Source: Flavimarina sp. Hel_I_48
GTDB lineage: Bacteria; Bacteroidota; Bacteroidia; Flavobacteriales; Flavobacteriaceae
NCBI RefSeq assembly: GCF_000733945.1
Contig: NZ_JPOL01000002.1
Coordinates: 3,473,001 to 3,537,000 of the forward strand
DNA: 64,000 bases
Reading direction: 5' to 3'
Below, piece after piece: positions 22,731-29,478 of the stretch. Positions within the stretch are counted from its first letter, which is position 1, and each line of letters opens with the position of its first letter. Made by a program: the position numbers and the translations under genes. The notes beneath the pieces were generated by a model. It saw only the letters and a list, made by a program, of their open reading frames with translations. It was not told where the DNA came from and ran no database searches.

Positions 22731-23240
22731 ATTCGATTAATTCACTCTCAATTATTTCGACTTCTTCTTTCGTTATTTGTTTAGTCAGAAGAAAGTACTT
22801 TTCTAAATGGTCAGAAATGACTCGGTAAGTCCCAATTCCACCAATTATATCAAAAGCAATTGATGTTAATTCCCAACCTGTATATTTATCTCCGTCAAAA
22901 TGAGAGTTGGTCAGTTTTTCATAATTTTTCTTTTCTCCGAACTCCTTAATTTTTAAAGTTCTAAATTTTCTTGGTTCTACAGAATCTTCGTTTGCCCAAG
23001 CCCACATCCAACTATTTGTATTCAGCGAAAACGTTCCAACAGGAATGTACTTGAAATAGATTTCTTTGTCGTTATTATATAATCTTAATGTTTCGCTCGA
23101 TTGATTATAAAACCAATTTTCATAATTATCAGTATCATAATTCTTTCTGAAATCACTCAGTCAGTTTTTGACAAATTTTATCAGCGTATTTTTCGTATTT
23201 CAGAGTTCTAAATATCAATTCAGTTCGGTTTTTTTTGCAT
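22731..23240 (-). pseudogene. Cassette gene (DUF6882-like), frameshifted and cut by an IS
   Basis: From ATG at 23240 the frame can be followed as TELIFRTLKYEKYADKICQK, then, in another frame, DFRKNYDTDNYENWFYNQSS, GTFSLNTNSWMWAWANED and a C-terminal part ending ESELIEL. The WMWAWAN motif resembles DUF6882 proteins. Two breaks are visible: an A8 run after the ATG and a 4-bp tandem duplication (CTGACTGA on the coding strand, near 23158-23165). The last codon reads into the IS end, whose TAG supplies the stop. The gene begins 3 bases after repeat A, as a cassette gene would. Confidence 0.6.
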
Positions 23241-23242
23241 TA

Positions 23243-23378
23243 AGCACAACGGTCACGGATATTCGTCAGTTGTGGTAGTGAAGATACGGATTTGTCCGAT
23301 TTAGGTTTATAATTACTGGCTTCTATAAATATTGTTTTACCTAAATGCCGCAATTGCGAATATGCGATGTTGGCATTA
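23243..23378 (-). repeat. attC-like inverted repeat A
   Basis: The lower arm CAACGGTCACGGATATTCGT (from 23247) continues to about 23275. The upper arm CCGCAATTGCGAATATGCGA (from 23348) runs to TGTTGGC at 23374. Read as complements, GATATTCG-CA-TTG pairs with CAA-TG-CGAATAT with single mismatches spread along the stem. On the gene strand it begins CCAAC and ends CCGTTG. It lies 5 bp after the mazF stop and 3 bp before the next gene. Confidence 0.65.
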
Positions 23379-23382
23379 GTAC

Positions 23383-23706
23383 TTAGTCCACAAATGTTTC
23401 TTTAAGCACTTCTTTACATTTCTTGATTTCGGAGTTGGATAATGATTCGAAAATTTTTACAATTCTTTGTTTGTCAATTGTTCTAATTTGGTCAATTGCG
23501 ATCATTCCTTTTTTTCCATTTGATTTGACCGGAATCCTTGTCGGATATTTTTTCGTATTTGTTGTCATTGGAGCAACAACAATTGTTCTTAAGTATTTAT
23601 TCATCTCATTTGGCGAAATGATTACACAAGGTCTGGTTTTCTTTATTTCACTTCCAACAGTCGGATCTAGATTAACTAGAACTATATCATATTGATTTAA
23701 ATCCAT
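23383..23706 (-). CDS. mazF: MazF/PemK-type endoribonuclease toxin
   Basis: The 107-residue protein follows the MazF fold: YDIVLVNLDPTVGSEIKKTR, PCVIISPNEMNK, TIVVAPMTTNTKKYPTRIPV and GMIAIDQIRTIDKQRIVK. The Arg in KKTRPC and the Thr in PMTT are the expected catalytic positions. MazF toxins cut mRNA at short motifs unless bound by MazE. The start overlaps the end of the antitoxin gene by 10 bp. The stop codon is 5 bp from repeat A, marking the end of the cassette. Confidence 0.93.
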   Translation of the reverse strand: MDLNQYDIVLVNLDPTVGSEIKKTRPCVIISPNEMNKYLRTIVVAPMTTNTKKYPTRIPVKSNGKKGMIAIDQIRTIDKQRIVKIFESLSNSEIKKCKEVLKETFVD

Positions 23707-23942
23707 TCATCGAAATTTTCATCATCAAACACATCATTCATCAGAAGTTGGTCATCTTCATTTTTGGCCATTTTCTTAAATTTCTCTTCCCAATTTTTTC
23801 TTGGCGAATCAATTGGTCGAAGTATAATCTGACCTTTTTCTAAAATGAGTTCTACTTTATCTTTTATATGATATTTTTCGAGAATCGTTTTGCTTAAACG
23901 AAGTCCTTTTGAATTTCCAATCTGTATAATTGAAGTTTCCAT
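23697..23942 (-). CDS. mazE: MazE-type antitoxin
   Basis: The 81-residue protein has an AbrB/SpoVT-like DNA-binding domain (SIIQIGNSKGLRLSKTILEK, VELILEKGQIILRP) and an acidic, disordered C-terminal toxin-binding tail (NEDDQLLMNDVFDDENFDEW). It neutralises the following MazF and should repress the operon. The cassette has its own strong promoter (23963-23993), as toxin-antitoxin cassettes in chromosomal integrons usually do. Confidence 0.92.
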   Translation of the reverse strand: METSIIQIGNSKGLRLSKTILEKYHIKDKVELILEKGQIILRPIDSPRKNWEEKFKKMAKNEDDQLLMNDVFDDENFDEWI

Positions 23943-23962
23943 AACTTTTATTTTTGTAAATA

Positions 23963-23993
23963 CAAAGTTATTACTTTAAATCAAATTTCAAAA
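23963..23993 (-). promoter_or_regulatory. Promoter of the mazEF cassette
   Basis: On the minus strand TTTTG (23993-23989) is followed after 18 bases by an exact TAACTTTG (23970-23963). The ATG of mazE is 21 bases downstream of the -7 element, leaving a leader of about 14 bases. Confidence 0.7.
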
Positions 23994-24020
23994 TTAAATT
24001 TTCTCTGTTGAAGTATTAAT

Positions 24021-24214
24021 GCCTACGTGTATGTATATGGCAAGTAGCGGGCAAATAGTCGAGAACCTTTCCGCAAAGCACAAGCCAAATCTTTTGTATT
24101 TTGCTTTTAACTTTTTTTTTTCAAATGCCAAATCAAAAGATTTGGCGGACTTCCAAATATACCGAAATTTTCGGTTTAAAACCAAACCCCGCTATTTGCT
24201 ATATACGGTGTTGC
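24021..24214 (-). repeat. attC-like inverted repeat B
   Basis: The lower arm TGTATATGGCAAGTAGCGGG (24032-24051) pairs with CCCGCTATTTGCTATATAC (24188-24206) at 17 of 19 positions. The outer ends are GCCTACG and CGGTGTTGCC. Inside the loop a second palindrome CCAAATCTTTTG / CAAAAGATTTGG occurs. On the gene strand it starts GGCAACACCG. It begins 21 bp after the stop of the 153-residue membrane-protein gene. Confidence 0.7.
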
Positions 24215-24234
24215 CACACGTATTTTTTCCTTTT

Positions 24235-24696
24235 TTATTTACTTTCAAGATGTTTTATTCGCATTTCTAGTTTTTCAATTTTTTCTTTGTTTTTAGCATT
24301 AATTTTTGAGAAATTTATTGATAATGCTAAAATTGCAATTAATAACGACGCAAGAGGAATGAAAATTTGAACAAAATTCTTAAGCCAATTTAAAATAATA
24401 TCTTCGTTCTTTTTTAAATACTTTTTGTTAGAATAGGCGCTAATACCTGAATTCTCTTCGATAAAACAACCTTTTCCCGCAGTTTCGGAAAATATGATTT
24501 CGTTCCATTTATAAAGTTCGGATAAAATCAGCTCTCTTTTAAATGAATCTTCCTTGATTAAATTGTTAATTTCTTTTAGTGTTAATCCTGCTTCTTTAAT
24601 TGTTACTTTTGTTTTATTTTCAGAATTGGTAATCGAATCTAAATATTTTTTATAGAGTTTTTCTAGAATCAGATGACGTGTTTTATTATATCTCAT
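24235..24696 (-). CDS. Membrane protein of unknown function (153 aa)
   Basis: Residues 1-100 are soluble and charged, residues 107-127 form one membrane helix (FIPLASLLIAILALSI), and the last 25 residues are a short coiled coil (NKEKIEKLEMRIKHLESK). No family is recognised. It follows the lipoprotein gene by 24 bp and shares its cassette between repeats C and B. One helix with a cytosolic domain would fit an effector or sensor protein, but nothing in the sequence proves this. Confidence 0.6.
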   Translation of the reverse strand: MRYNKTRHLILEKLYKKYLDSITNSENKTKVTIKEAGLTLKEINNLIKEDSFKRELILSELYKWNEIIFSETAGKGCFIEENSGISAYSNKKYLKKNEDIILNWLKNFVQIFIPLASLLIAILALSINFSKINAKNKEKIEKLEMRIKHLESK

Positions 24697-24720
24697 TATC
24701 TAAAAATATTTAAATATGGT

Positions 24721-25182
24721 TTAGTTAGAATATGGTAAATATTCTACCACATTACTTTTGTTGTCAATAAGAAAAGTATAATTTATATCAACTTGTGAAT
24801 TCGAATTACTTTTTACCAGACTATAACACTTATAATAATTTTCCGATTTTTTAGTTTGCTTATAAATTTTTGTTACAGAATCAATTTGTGATTGAATAAT
24901 ATTGAGTTGAAGATTCTTGTTCTTTTCATCTTTACCAGTCAATATCATCTTATAAGTTTCTTTGCTAATTTCAATTTTTCTCTCTAAATATTTATATTTG
25001 GGATATTCGTTTATAGAGTCAATCTGAATTTTACTATCATCCAAGATAGTTTGATTTAAAATATCTTCTGAGAGTAAATATTTTCGAATATTAAAAGTTA
25101 TTTTTTCATTGTCAATTTTTTTATCTGCTTGACAATTAATCAAAGTGCTAACAATTACTGTTAAGAGTAGAATTTTTTTCAT
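24721..25182 (-). CDS. Putative lipoprotein of unknown function (153 aa)
   Basis: The N-terminus MKKILLLTVIVSTLINC fits a lipoprotein signal with Cys at residue 17. The remainder is charged, low in GC, with repeated short beta/helix stretches (KYLERKIEISKETYKMILTG) and ends NVVEYLPYSN. No family is recognised. The ATG is about 6 bp from the end of repeat C, so no promoter fits between; it must be read from an upstream cassette or from within the repeat. Confidence 0.6.
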   Translation of the reverse strand: MKKILLLTVIVSTLINCQADKKIDNEKITFNIRKYLLSEDILNQTILDDSKIQIDSINEYPKYKYLERKIEISKETYKMILTGKDEKNKNLQLNIIQSQIDSVTKIYKQTKKSENYYKCYSLVKSNSNSQVDINYTFLIDNKSNVVEYLPYSN

Positions 25183-25187
25183 ATGTG

Positions 25188-25384
25188 TGGCAACGGTTTT
25201 GTATAAGAATAGTAGGGCGGAAAACAGACGTAAACCATTCGATTAAAAACAAGCCGAATTTTTAAATTTTTCTTATTATTTTTCTTGTCAATAAGCCAAT
25301 TTTAAAAATTTGGTGACCTCGCAAATGAGCCCGAACCAATCGGTTTTGCTAAAATTGCTCTATTGTTTTTATACGTTGTTAGCT
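25188..25384 (-). repeat. attC-like inverted repeat C
   Basis: The lower arm GGCAACGGTTTTGTATAAG (from 25189) continues AATAGTAG; the upper arm CTCTATTGTTTTTATACG (25358-25375) continues TTGTTAGC. GTATAA and AATAG/CTATT pair, with unpaired bases between. An internal hairpin-rich loop of about 140 bp carries further complementary blocks (GAATTTTTAAATT / AATTTTAAAAATT). The stop codon of the preceding gene (TAA, 25371-25369) lies inside the upper arm. Confidence 0.65.
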
Positions 25385-26097
25385 GTAGGCAATATGCGTT
25401 CAATTCTTTCCTTTAGACATTCATCAGAATATAGAATTTTACCAAAATGTTTTATTTGTATGTTCTCCAAATAATCTTCATTATTCTTGTAATTTGATTT
25501 CAGATATGATTTCAATTTATCTCCAATTGAAAGATTAAGTTTGTCCGAATAGTAGAAACTATTTACGATACATAAATCTGGATAAGGATTCTCTTCTAAA
25601 ACCAATTCGATTTTTTTATCTCTCAAAAAACGAAGAAAGTCTATGCCTACGATAAATCTTTTATCATTTAAAGAATAAATAATTGATGAAAAGTTAAAGA
25701 AAGTTGTTTTTGGCAGAGCGTTTAAGTAATCAAATTCAAATTTCAACTGACCTTGATTTAACGCCCAAGTCTTTTTTATAACCCATAAATCAATTTCAAC
25801 AGTATCAAATTTGATTTTGTAACCGCCAAAACTATTTTTTTTATAAATTAAGCTTGGGAAAATATTTTCTAAAATTAAATCATCTTCAATTATTAAATCT
25901 ATATCTCTAAAAGGTGTATGTTTTTTAAATAGAAAGTAATCTCTTATAATCCCACTAAATATAAAAACCTTAGTTCTATTTTTTAGGGTGTTAATAAAGT
26001 TCTCAATATCAGAATCTATATTTTCATAAAAGTAATTATGAAATAAAAAATTCTCATCTTCAATCAGATTTTGTATGTCATTTAATTTTTTGGCCAC
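25369..26097 (-). CDS. Nucleotidyltransferase-fold protein paired with a dGTPase
   Basis: The 242-residue protein has the motif order of the poly(A) polymerase/CCA-enzyme head: FSGIIRDYFL (about 47-56, in place of GGxxRDxLL), FRDIDLII (Asp 65 and Asp 67) and a third acidic residue in VEIDLW (about 103). The RNA-binding body of CCA enzymes is absent. Small free-standing nucleotidyltransferases of this type include toxins that modify tRNA. The start overlaps the dGTPase stop by 20 bp, so the two are co-made. The stop codon lies in repeat C. Target and function are not known. Confidence 0.65.
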   Translation of the reverse strand: MAKKLNDIQNLIEDENFLFHNYFYENIDSDIENFINTLKNRTKVFIFSGIIRDYFLFKKHTPFRDIDLIIEDDLILENIFPSLIYKKNSFGGYKIKFDTVEIDLWVIKKTWALNQGQLKFEFDYLNALPKTTFFNFSSIIYSLNDKRFIVGIDFLRFLRDKKIELVLEENPYPDLCIVNSFYYSDKLNLSIGDKLKSYLKSNYKNNEDYLENIQIKHFGKILYSDECLKERIERILPTANNV

Positions 26098-27493
26098 TTA
26101 TTTTTTGATAATGATTTAATGCAAATTGGTCAGTCATTCCTGATATGAAATCCACAATAATTCTTAGTTTAAAATAATCGTTTAAGTTATCAAATTTTGC
26201 GTCATCTCCAAAAAGTTTATTTTCTTCGTAAGCAATATTTAAGATACTTTCTGAAATCAAAGGAATAACTCTTTTTCTATACTTTTTATCTTTATGAAAG
26301 ATAAAATCAATATAATAATCTAAAAGACCTTTTATCACGGAATGACCAGTAATTTCTAATGAATTTATTTCTCTAAATTTAAATATTTTGTCAATACATA
26401 TTTTTTGTAAAGTTTTGGCTAATTTATTTGCATCGTCAAAAATTAGTTCTTCATTGTATTTTCCTTTTTCTATTTGGTCAAGATTTTTGTTGAAATTTTC
26501 GACTGCTAAAAGCACTAATTGTTGAATAATCTTGATTCTAAAGTTGACAACTTTTGTAAGGTCATTTTTGTATATGTTTTCTTTGTCTTTATAAATTTTT
26601 ATCAAATCTTCTTTTAGAGAAGGTATGTGTTTTAGAGCTTTGTATAAATATTTTAAATCGAACAAATCTTTTGAGTAACCATCTTCAATATCCATTGTTA
26701 AATAACAAATGGAATCTGCTGCCTCCATCAAATAACACAACGGATGTCTAACAACTTCATCTCCAATTCTTAGTCCGCATTCTTCTACAATTCTATTGAA
26801 AAATTCGATTTCTGAATCAAATACACCAATCTTATGCTTTGCAATTATATCCTCATCTACAGAACCGTGGTTTGGATATTTGATGTAAGCACCTAACGTG
26901 GCGTAAGTAAGATTTAAACCATAAATGTCATTTAGCATTTGAAGTTTTGTTAAAACTCTCAAGCCTTGAGCATTTCCATCAAAATATAAAAAATCTTGCT
27001 TTTGGCTTTCTGACAGTTCCAGCATTATCTTACCAGATTCTTTATCTTTTTCAGTGAATTTGCTTTTAGACGATTTGACAATATTTTTATCAAAAAAATC
27101 AGAAAAATAATTTTGCACCACAGACTCTCCAAAATGTCCGAAAGGTGGATTTCCAATATCGTGAACTAAACAGCTATTTTTTAAAATAACTGGAATTTCT
27201 CTAAATATATCATATTCAGATTTTTTGAGTCTTTTCTGAAAATCTTTGTTTTCGCATAATTTGACTCCTAATGAATATCCAATAGACATAACCTCCATTG
27301 AATGAGTTAATCTTGAATGGATATTGTCATCTGTTGTTAGAGGAAAAACCTGAGTTTTGTCGTGCATACGCCTTATTGCAGGACTAAATATTATTCTTCC
27401 AAAATCGCTTTCAAAGTCATTTCTTGCATCTTCTGGATTTCTTCCTTTAGATTGACGTAATCTGTTGTTATTTAAAAGTTTTTCCCAATTCAT
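26078..27493 (-). CDS. dGTP triphosphohydrolase-like HD protein
   Basis: The 471-residue protein follows dGTPase order: FGRIIFSPAIRRMHDKTQVF, HSRLTHSMEVMSIG (His 64), LVHDIGNPPFGHFGE (His 111, Asp 112) and YLMEAADSICYLTMDIEDGY (distal Asp). These form the HD metal site that cleaves dGTP to deoxyguanosine and triphosphate. dGTPases are known to act in phage defence by lowering dNTP pools. It is encoded in its own cassette between repeats D and C, with a nucleotidyltransferase overlapping its 3' end. A housekeeping role is less likely in this setting. Confidence 0.88.
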   Translation of the reverse strand: MNWEKLLNNNRLRQSKGRNPEDARNDFESDFGRIIFSPAIRRMHDKTQVFPLTTDDNIHSRLTHSMEVMSIGYSLGVKLCENKDFQKRLKKSEYDIFREIPVILKNSCLVHDIGNPPFGHFGESVVQNYFSDFFDKNIVKSSKSKFTEKDKESGKIMLELSESQKQDFLYFDGNAQGLRVLTKLQMLNDIYGLNLTYATLGAYIKYPNHGSVDEDIIAKHKIGVFDSEIEFFNRIVEECGLRIGDEVVRHPLCYLMEAADSICYLTMDIEDGYSKDLFDLKYLYKALKHIPSLKEDLIKIYKDKENIYKNDLTKVVNFRIKIIQQLVLLAVENFNKNLDQIEKGKYNEELIFDDANKLAKTLQKICIDKIFKFREINSLEITGHSVIKGLLDYYIDFIFHKDKKYRKRVIPLISESILNIAYEENKLFGDDAKFDNLNDYFKLRIIVDFISGMTDQFALNHYQKISGQKIK

Positions 27494-27528
27494 ATTTTTA
27501 TTTGGTTATGTTTTTTTTTTTGCTTACA

Positions 27529-27661
27529 GCTAACGGTCTCGCATAACCGAAGTGGTGGAGTTAAATTACCAATTTTTTAAGTTTTGACCCGATTTTTGCT
27601 AATAAACAGCGGTTTTTGAAATTGTCTCTTAACCACCATTTCTGTTATGCATTGTTACCTG
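27529..27661 (-). repeat. attC-like inverted repeat D
   Basis: The lower arm GCTAACGGTCTCGCATAACC (27529-27548) continues GAAGTGGTGG; the upper arm AACCACCATTTCTGTTATGC (27631-27650) continues ATTGTTACC. CATAAC/GTTATG and GTGGTGG/CCACCA(T) pair and are separated by short bulges. On the gene strand it starts GGTAACAATG and ends CCGTTAGC. It lies 10 bp after the stop of the antitoxin gene. Confidence 0.7.
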
Positions 27662-27670
27662 TAGTGCTTT

Positions 27671-28003
27671 TTATGCTACTTGAAATTCGGATTCATTCAT
27701 TTCTACACTAAACTTCACATTAGCTTTTAATGCTCGGAATACTTTTAAAATTGTTTCGATGGTCACATTCTTTGTGTTTCGCTCCAATTTTGAAATCTGG
27801 GATTTTTGAACGCCGATTAGTTGTCCGAGTTGTTCTTGGGTCAGTTTTCGCTCTTTCCTAACCGATTTTATCATTTCTCCAAGTAATTCCATTCTTAAGT
27901 CAAATTCGTATTTGTCTCTATCTGCAGTTCCAATTTCTCCGATGTCCTGGTCCTTCATTTGGTCAAGTGTCATCATTCTCATTTTTTTATTTTTTGTTTC
28001 CAT
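27671..28003 (-). CDS. higA: HigA-type helix-turn-helix antitoxin
   Basis: The 110-residue protein has an HTH_3 domain at about 42-97 (LGEMIKSVRKERKLTQEQLG, then GVQKSQISKLERNTKNVTIE). The gene follows the RelE-like toxin by 9 bp, the reversed (toxin-first) order typical of higBA. It should bind and neutralise the toxin and repress the operon. The stop codon is 10 bp from repeat D. Confidence 0.85.
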   Translation of the reverse strand: METKNKKMRMMTLDQMKDQDIGEIGTADRDKYEFDLRMELLGEMIKSVRKERKLTQEQLGQLIGVQKSQISKLERNTKNVTIETILKVFRALKANVKFSVEMNESEFQVA

Positions 28004-28012
28004 AATCTTGAT

Positions 28013-28345
28013 TTATTGCTCAAAATATTCACTTCTTATTTTCTTTGCTTTCTCGATTTCTGACTTTGGAACTTTATCAACTTTTTTTACTATTCCGTGA
28101 GTCGATATTACCAACGTTTCGGATTTGTCTCTTTTGTCCCAAAATGCCAAAAGCCTGTACTGAAGTCCGCTATATTTTGTTCTGAATTCCCAAATATCAT
28201 CAGTTAGTTTTTTGAAAAGTTTAGGATCGAGTCCAAGTTTAGCTTTATCAATATTATAATAGATTTTCTTTCGTGTTTTTAAATCTAAACTCTCCAAAAA
28301 GCCAATTGCTTGTTCGAGAAATATGACCTCAAAATTTTTATTCAT
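28013..28345 (-). CDS. higB: RelE/HigB-type toxin
   Basis: The 110-residue protein matches the phage-derived Gp49/HigB group of RelE toxins: EVIFLEQAIGFLESLDLKTR at the start, then LTDDIWEFRTKYSGLQYRLL and ETLVISTHGIVKKVDKVPKS, ending EIEKAKKIRSEYFEQ. These toxins cleave ribosome-bound mRNA. The basic residues (R in EFRTKY, R in YRLL) fall in the expected places. It has its own promoter just downstream of repeat E. Confidence 0.88.
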   Translation of the reverse strand: MNKNFEVIFLEQAIGFLESLDLKTRKKIYYNIDKAKLGLDPKLFKKLTDDIWEFRTKYSGLQYRLLAFWDKRDKSETLVISTHGIVKKVDKVPKSEIEKAKKIRSEYFEQ

Positions 28346-28371
28346 TCAGTTTCTTTATCGTTTTACTAAAA

Positions 28372-28405
28372 CAAAGATAATGAAAAATGTTGAGTTATAT
28401 GGAAA
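28372..28405 (-). promoter_or_regulatory. Promoter of the higBA cassette
   Basis: An exact TATCTTTG -7 element (28379-28372) on the minus strand, preceded at about 22 bases by TTTC (near TTTG). The ATG of the toxin gene is 26 bases downstream. Confidence 0.55.
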
Positions 28406-28429
28406 CTTTTTTGGTTGCCCGCATTATAG

Positions 28430-28558
28430 GTAACGGGTTAGGCTATGTGTCCGTAGCGTGGTTTTGTAAACTAAGATAGCAAAAAGAAACCGGCGAGAGA
28501 AAATCCGCAGGATTTTCCAAAAGTGCAGGGAAGAAGCTATGGCTTATAGCCAGTGTTA
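28430..28558 (-). repeat. attC-like inverted repeat E
   Basis: The lower arm TAACGGGTTAGGCTATGTGT (from 28431) continues CCGTAGC; the upper arm GCTATGGCTTATAGCCAGTG (28536-28555) ends TTA. TAAC, GGCTAT and CC-TAGC pair with GTTA, ATAGCC and GCTA-GG, with bulges between. The loop holds a hairpin GAAAATCC GCA GGATTTTC. Unlike the other repeats, no gene is evident in the unit upstream of it. Confidence 0.65.
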
Positions 28559-29403
28559 AATACTGGAGCACTTGCCCAACTCCGGAATTTTTGCATTTGG
28601 TATGTGCAATTCTTAAATTTCGATTTTGGGTCAATTCCAGTGGTTTTTTTGAGTAATTAGATCGCTTTTATACAGATAGGTTTACAAAATTTTTCCATAA
28701 ACTTCCGTTGAGTTTCCAGTGTGATTTATGAGCTTGTTATTTTTTAGCGCTATCCGATTTGCAGTGTTGATTTTCCACAATTTTTGGCCGTTTTTCAGGT
28801 CCGTAAGTCAGGTTTGTTCGCAATTTTCCATTCAGTTTCCAGTCCGATTGCGTCAGATTTTGAGATATTTTCGAGCGATTTTTGTGGTAAAATGCCCGAT
28901 TTTAGAAGTTGCCAGCGCACTTAAATTTTATGAAGCTCTTGTATTTAACGTTCCGGCTAAAAGTTCGTTGCGGAAAATGTCCGCAGGACTTTTCCGCCAT
29001 GCAGTGAAATTAGCAAAAGATCTGGAATTTTCGGTAGAAAATTCCGCCCGCAATGACTTTTAGGTTTTGTTATGCGCCGTTTTTATCAGCCAAAACCCGG
29101 CAAAAACACCCGAAAAACCGATGTTTTTACCCTTAAAATCTCCAAATAAACCGACTGCGAAAAAAGTTCGTCGAAACCTTAAAAATCTGCCTAAAATATT
29201 GAATTTCCGAACAAAACCAGGCAAAAATCCAGCAGCTCAAAAGTTCGTCAAAGCATGCCAAAACTGACCAAATACAGCAAAAAAGCGTTGATTTATAGCA
29301 AGTTTTGCTTGGTTTAAAGTAGCTTTTTTACTGACTTTTTGAAAATAAAATTGGAGGAAAATAAGGAATTTGCAGTTGCTAAAGTAAACCTGAGAAATGG
29401 CGC
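28559..29403. other. Unit between repeats E and F without an evident gene
   Basis: 845 bases with no convincing coding frame on the array's strand. A plus-strand frame of 111 codons (28728-29063) has biased, low-complexity sequence and no recognisable domain. Short repeated words occur: AAAAGTTCGT three times (about 28954, 29164, 29240) and CAGTTTCCAGT-like blocks near 28705 and 28832. A hairpin near 28975-28995 (GGAAAATGTCC / GGACTTTTCC) resembles the loop hairpin of repeat E. It could be a decayed cassette or encode RNA. Confidence 0.4.
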
Positions 29404-29478
29404 TTAACGACAGCTATATGAATAGTGGCCCCTAACGGATTGGCTGCTCTGGGGCCATTATTTATATAGCCTGTTGTA
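29404..29478 (-). repeat. attC-like inverted repeat F (short form, nearest the recombinase)
   Basis: The lower arm ACGACAGCTATATGAATAGT (from 29407) continues GGCCCC; the upper arm GGGGCCATTATTTATATAGC (29451-29470) continues CTGTTGT. 24 of 26 positions pair or wobble, with one extra unpaired base (the second G of AGGC) and an 18-base loop. On the gene strand it starts ACAACAGG and ends CGTTAAGC, which fits the GTTRRRY core of integron attC sites. It is the most compact of the six repeats. Confidence 0.7.

Noticed and set aside
28443..28634. 63-codon minus-strand frame across repeat E
   Set aside because: It runs through the inverted repeat; a chance frame.
28728..29063. 111-codon plus-strand frame in the gene-less cassette
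   Set aside because: Opposite to the array, no domain, and composition typical of chance frames in AT-rich DNA.
22731..29478. Repeats considered as a CRISPR array
   Set aside because: The repeats are long, imperfect inverted repeats of different lengths with genes between; no short uniform direct repeats, spacers or cas genes.
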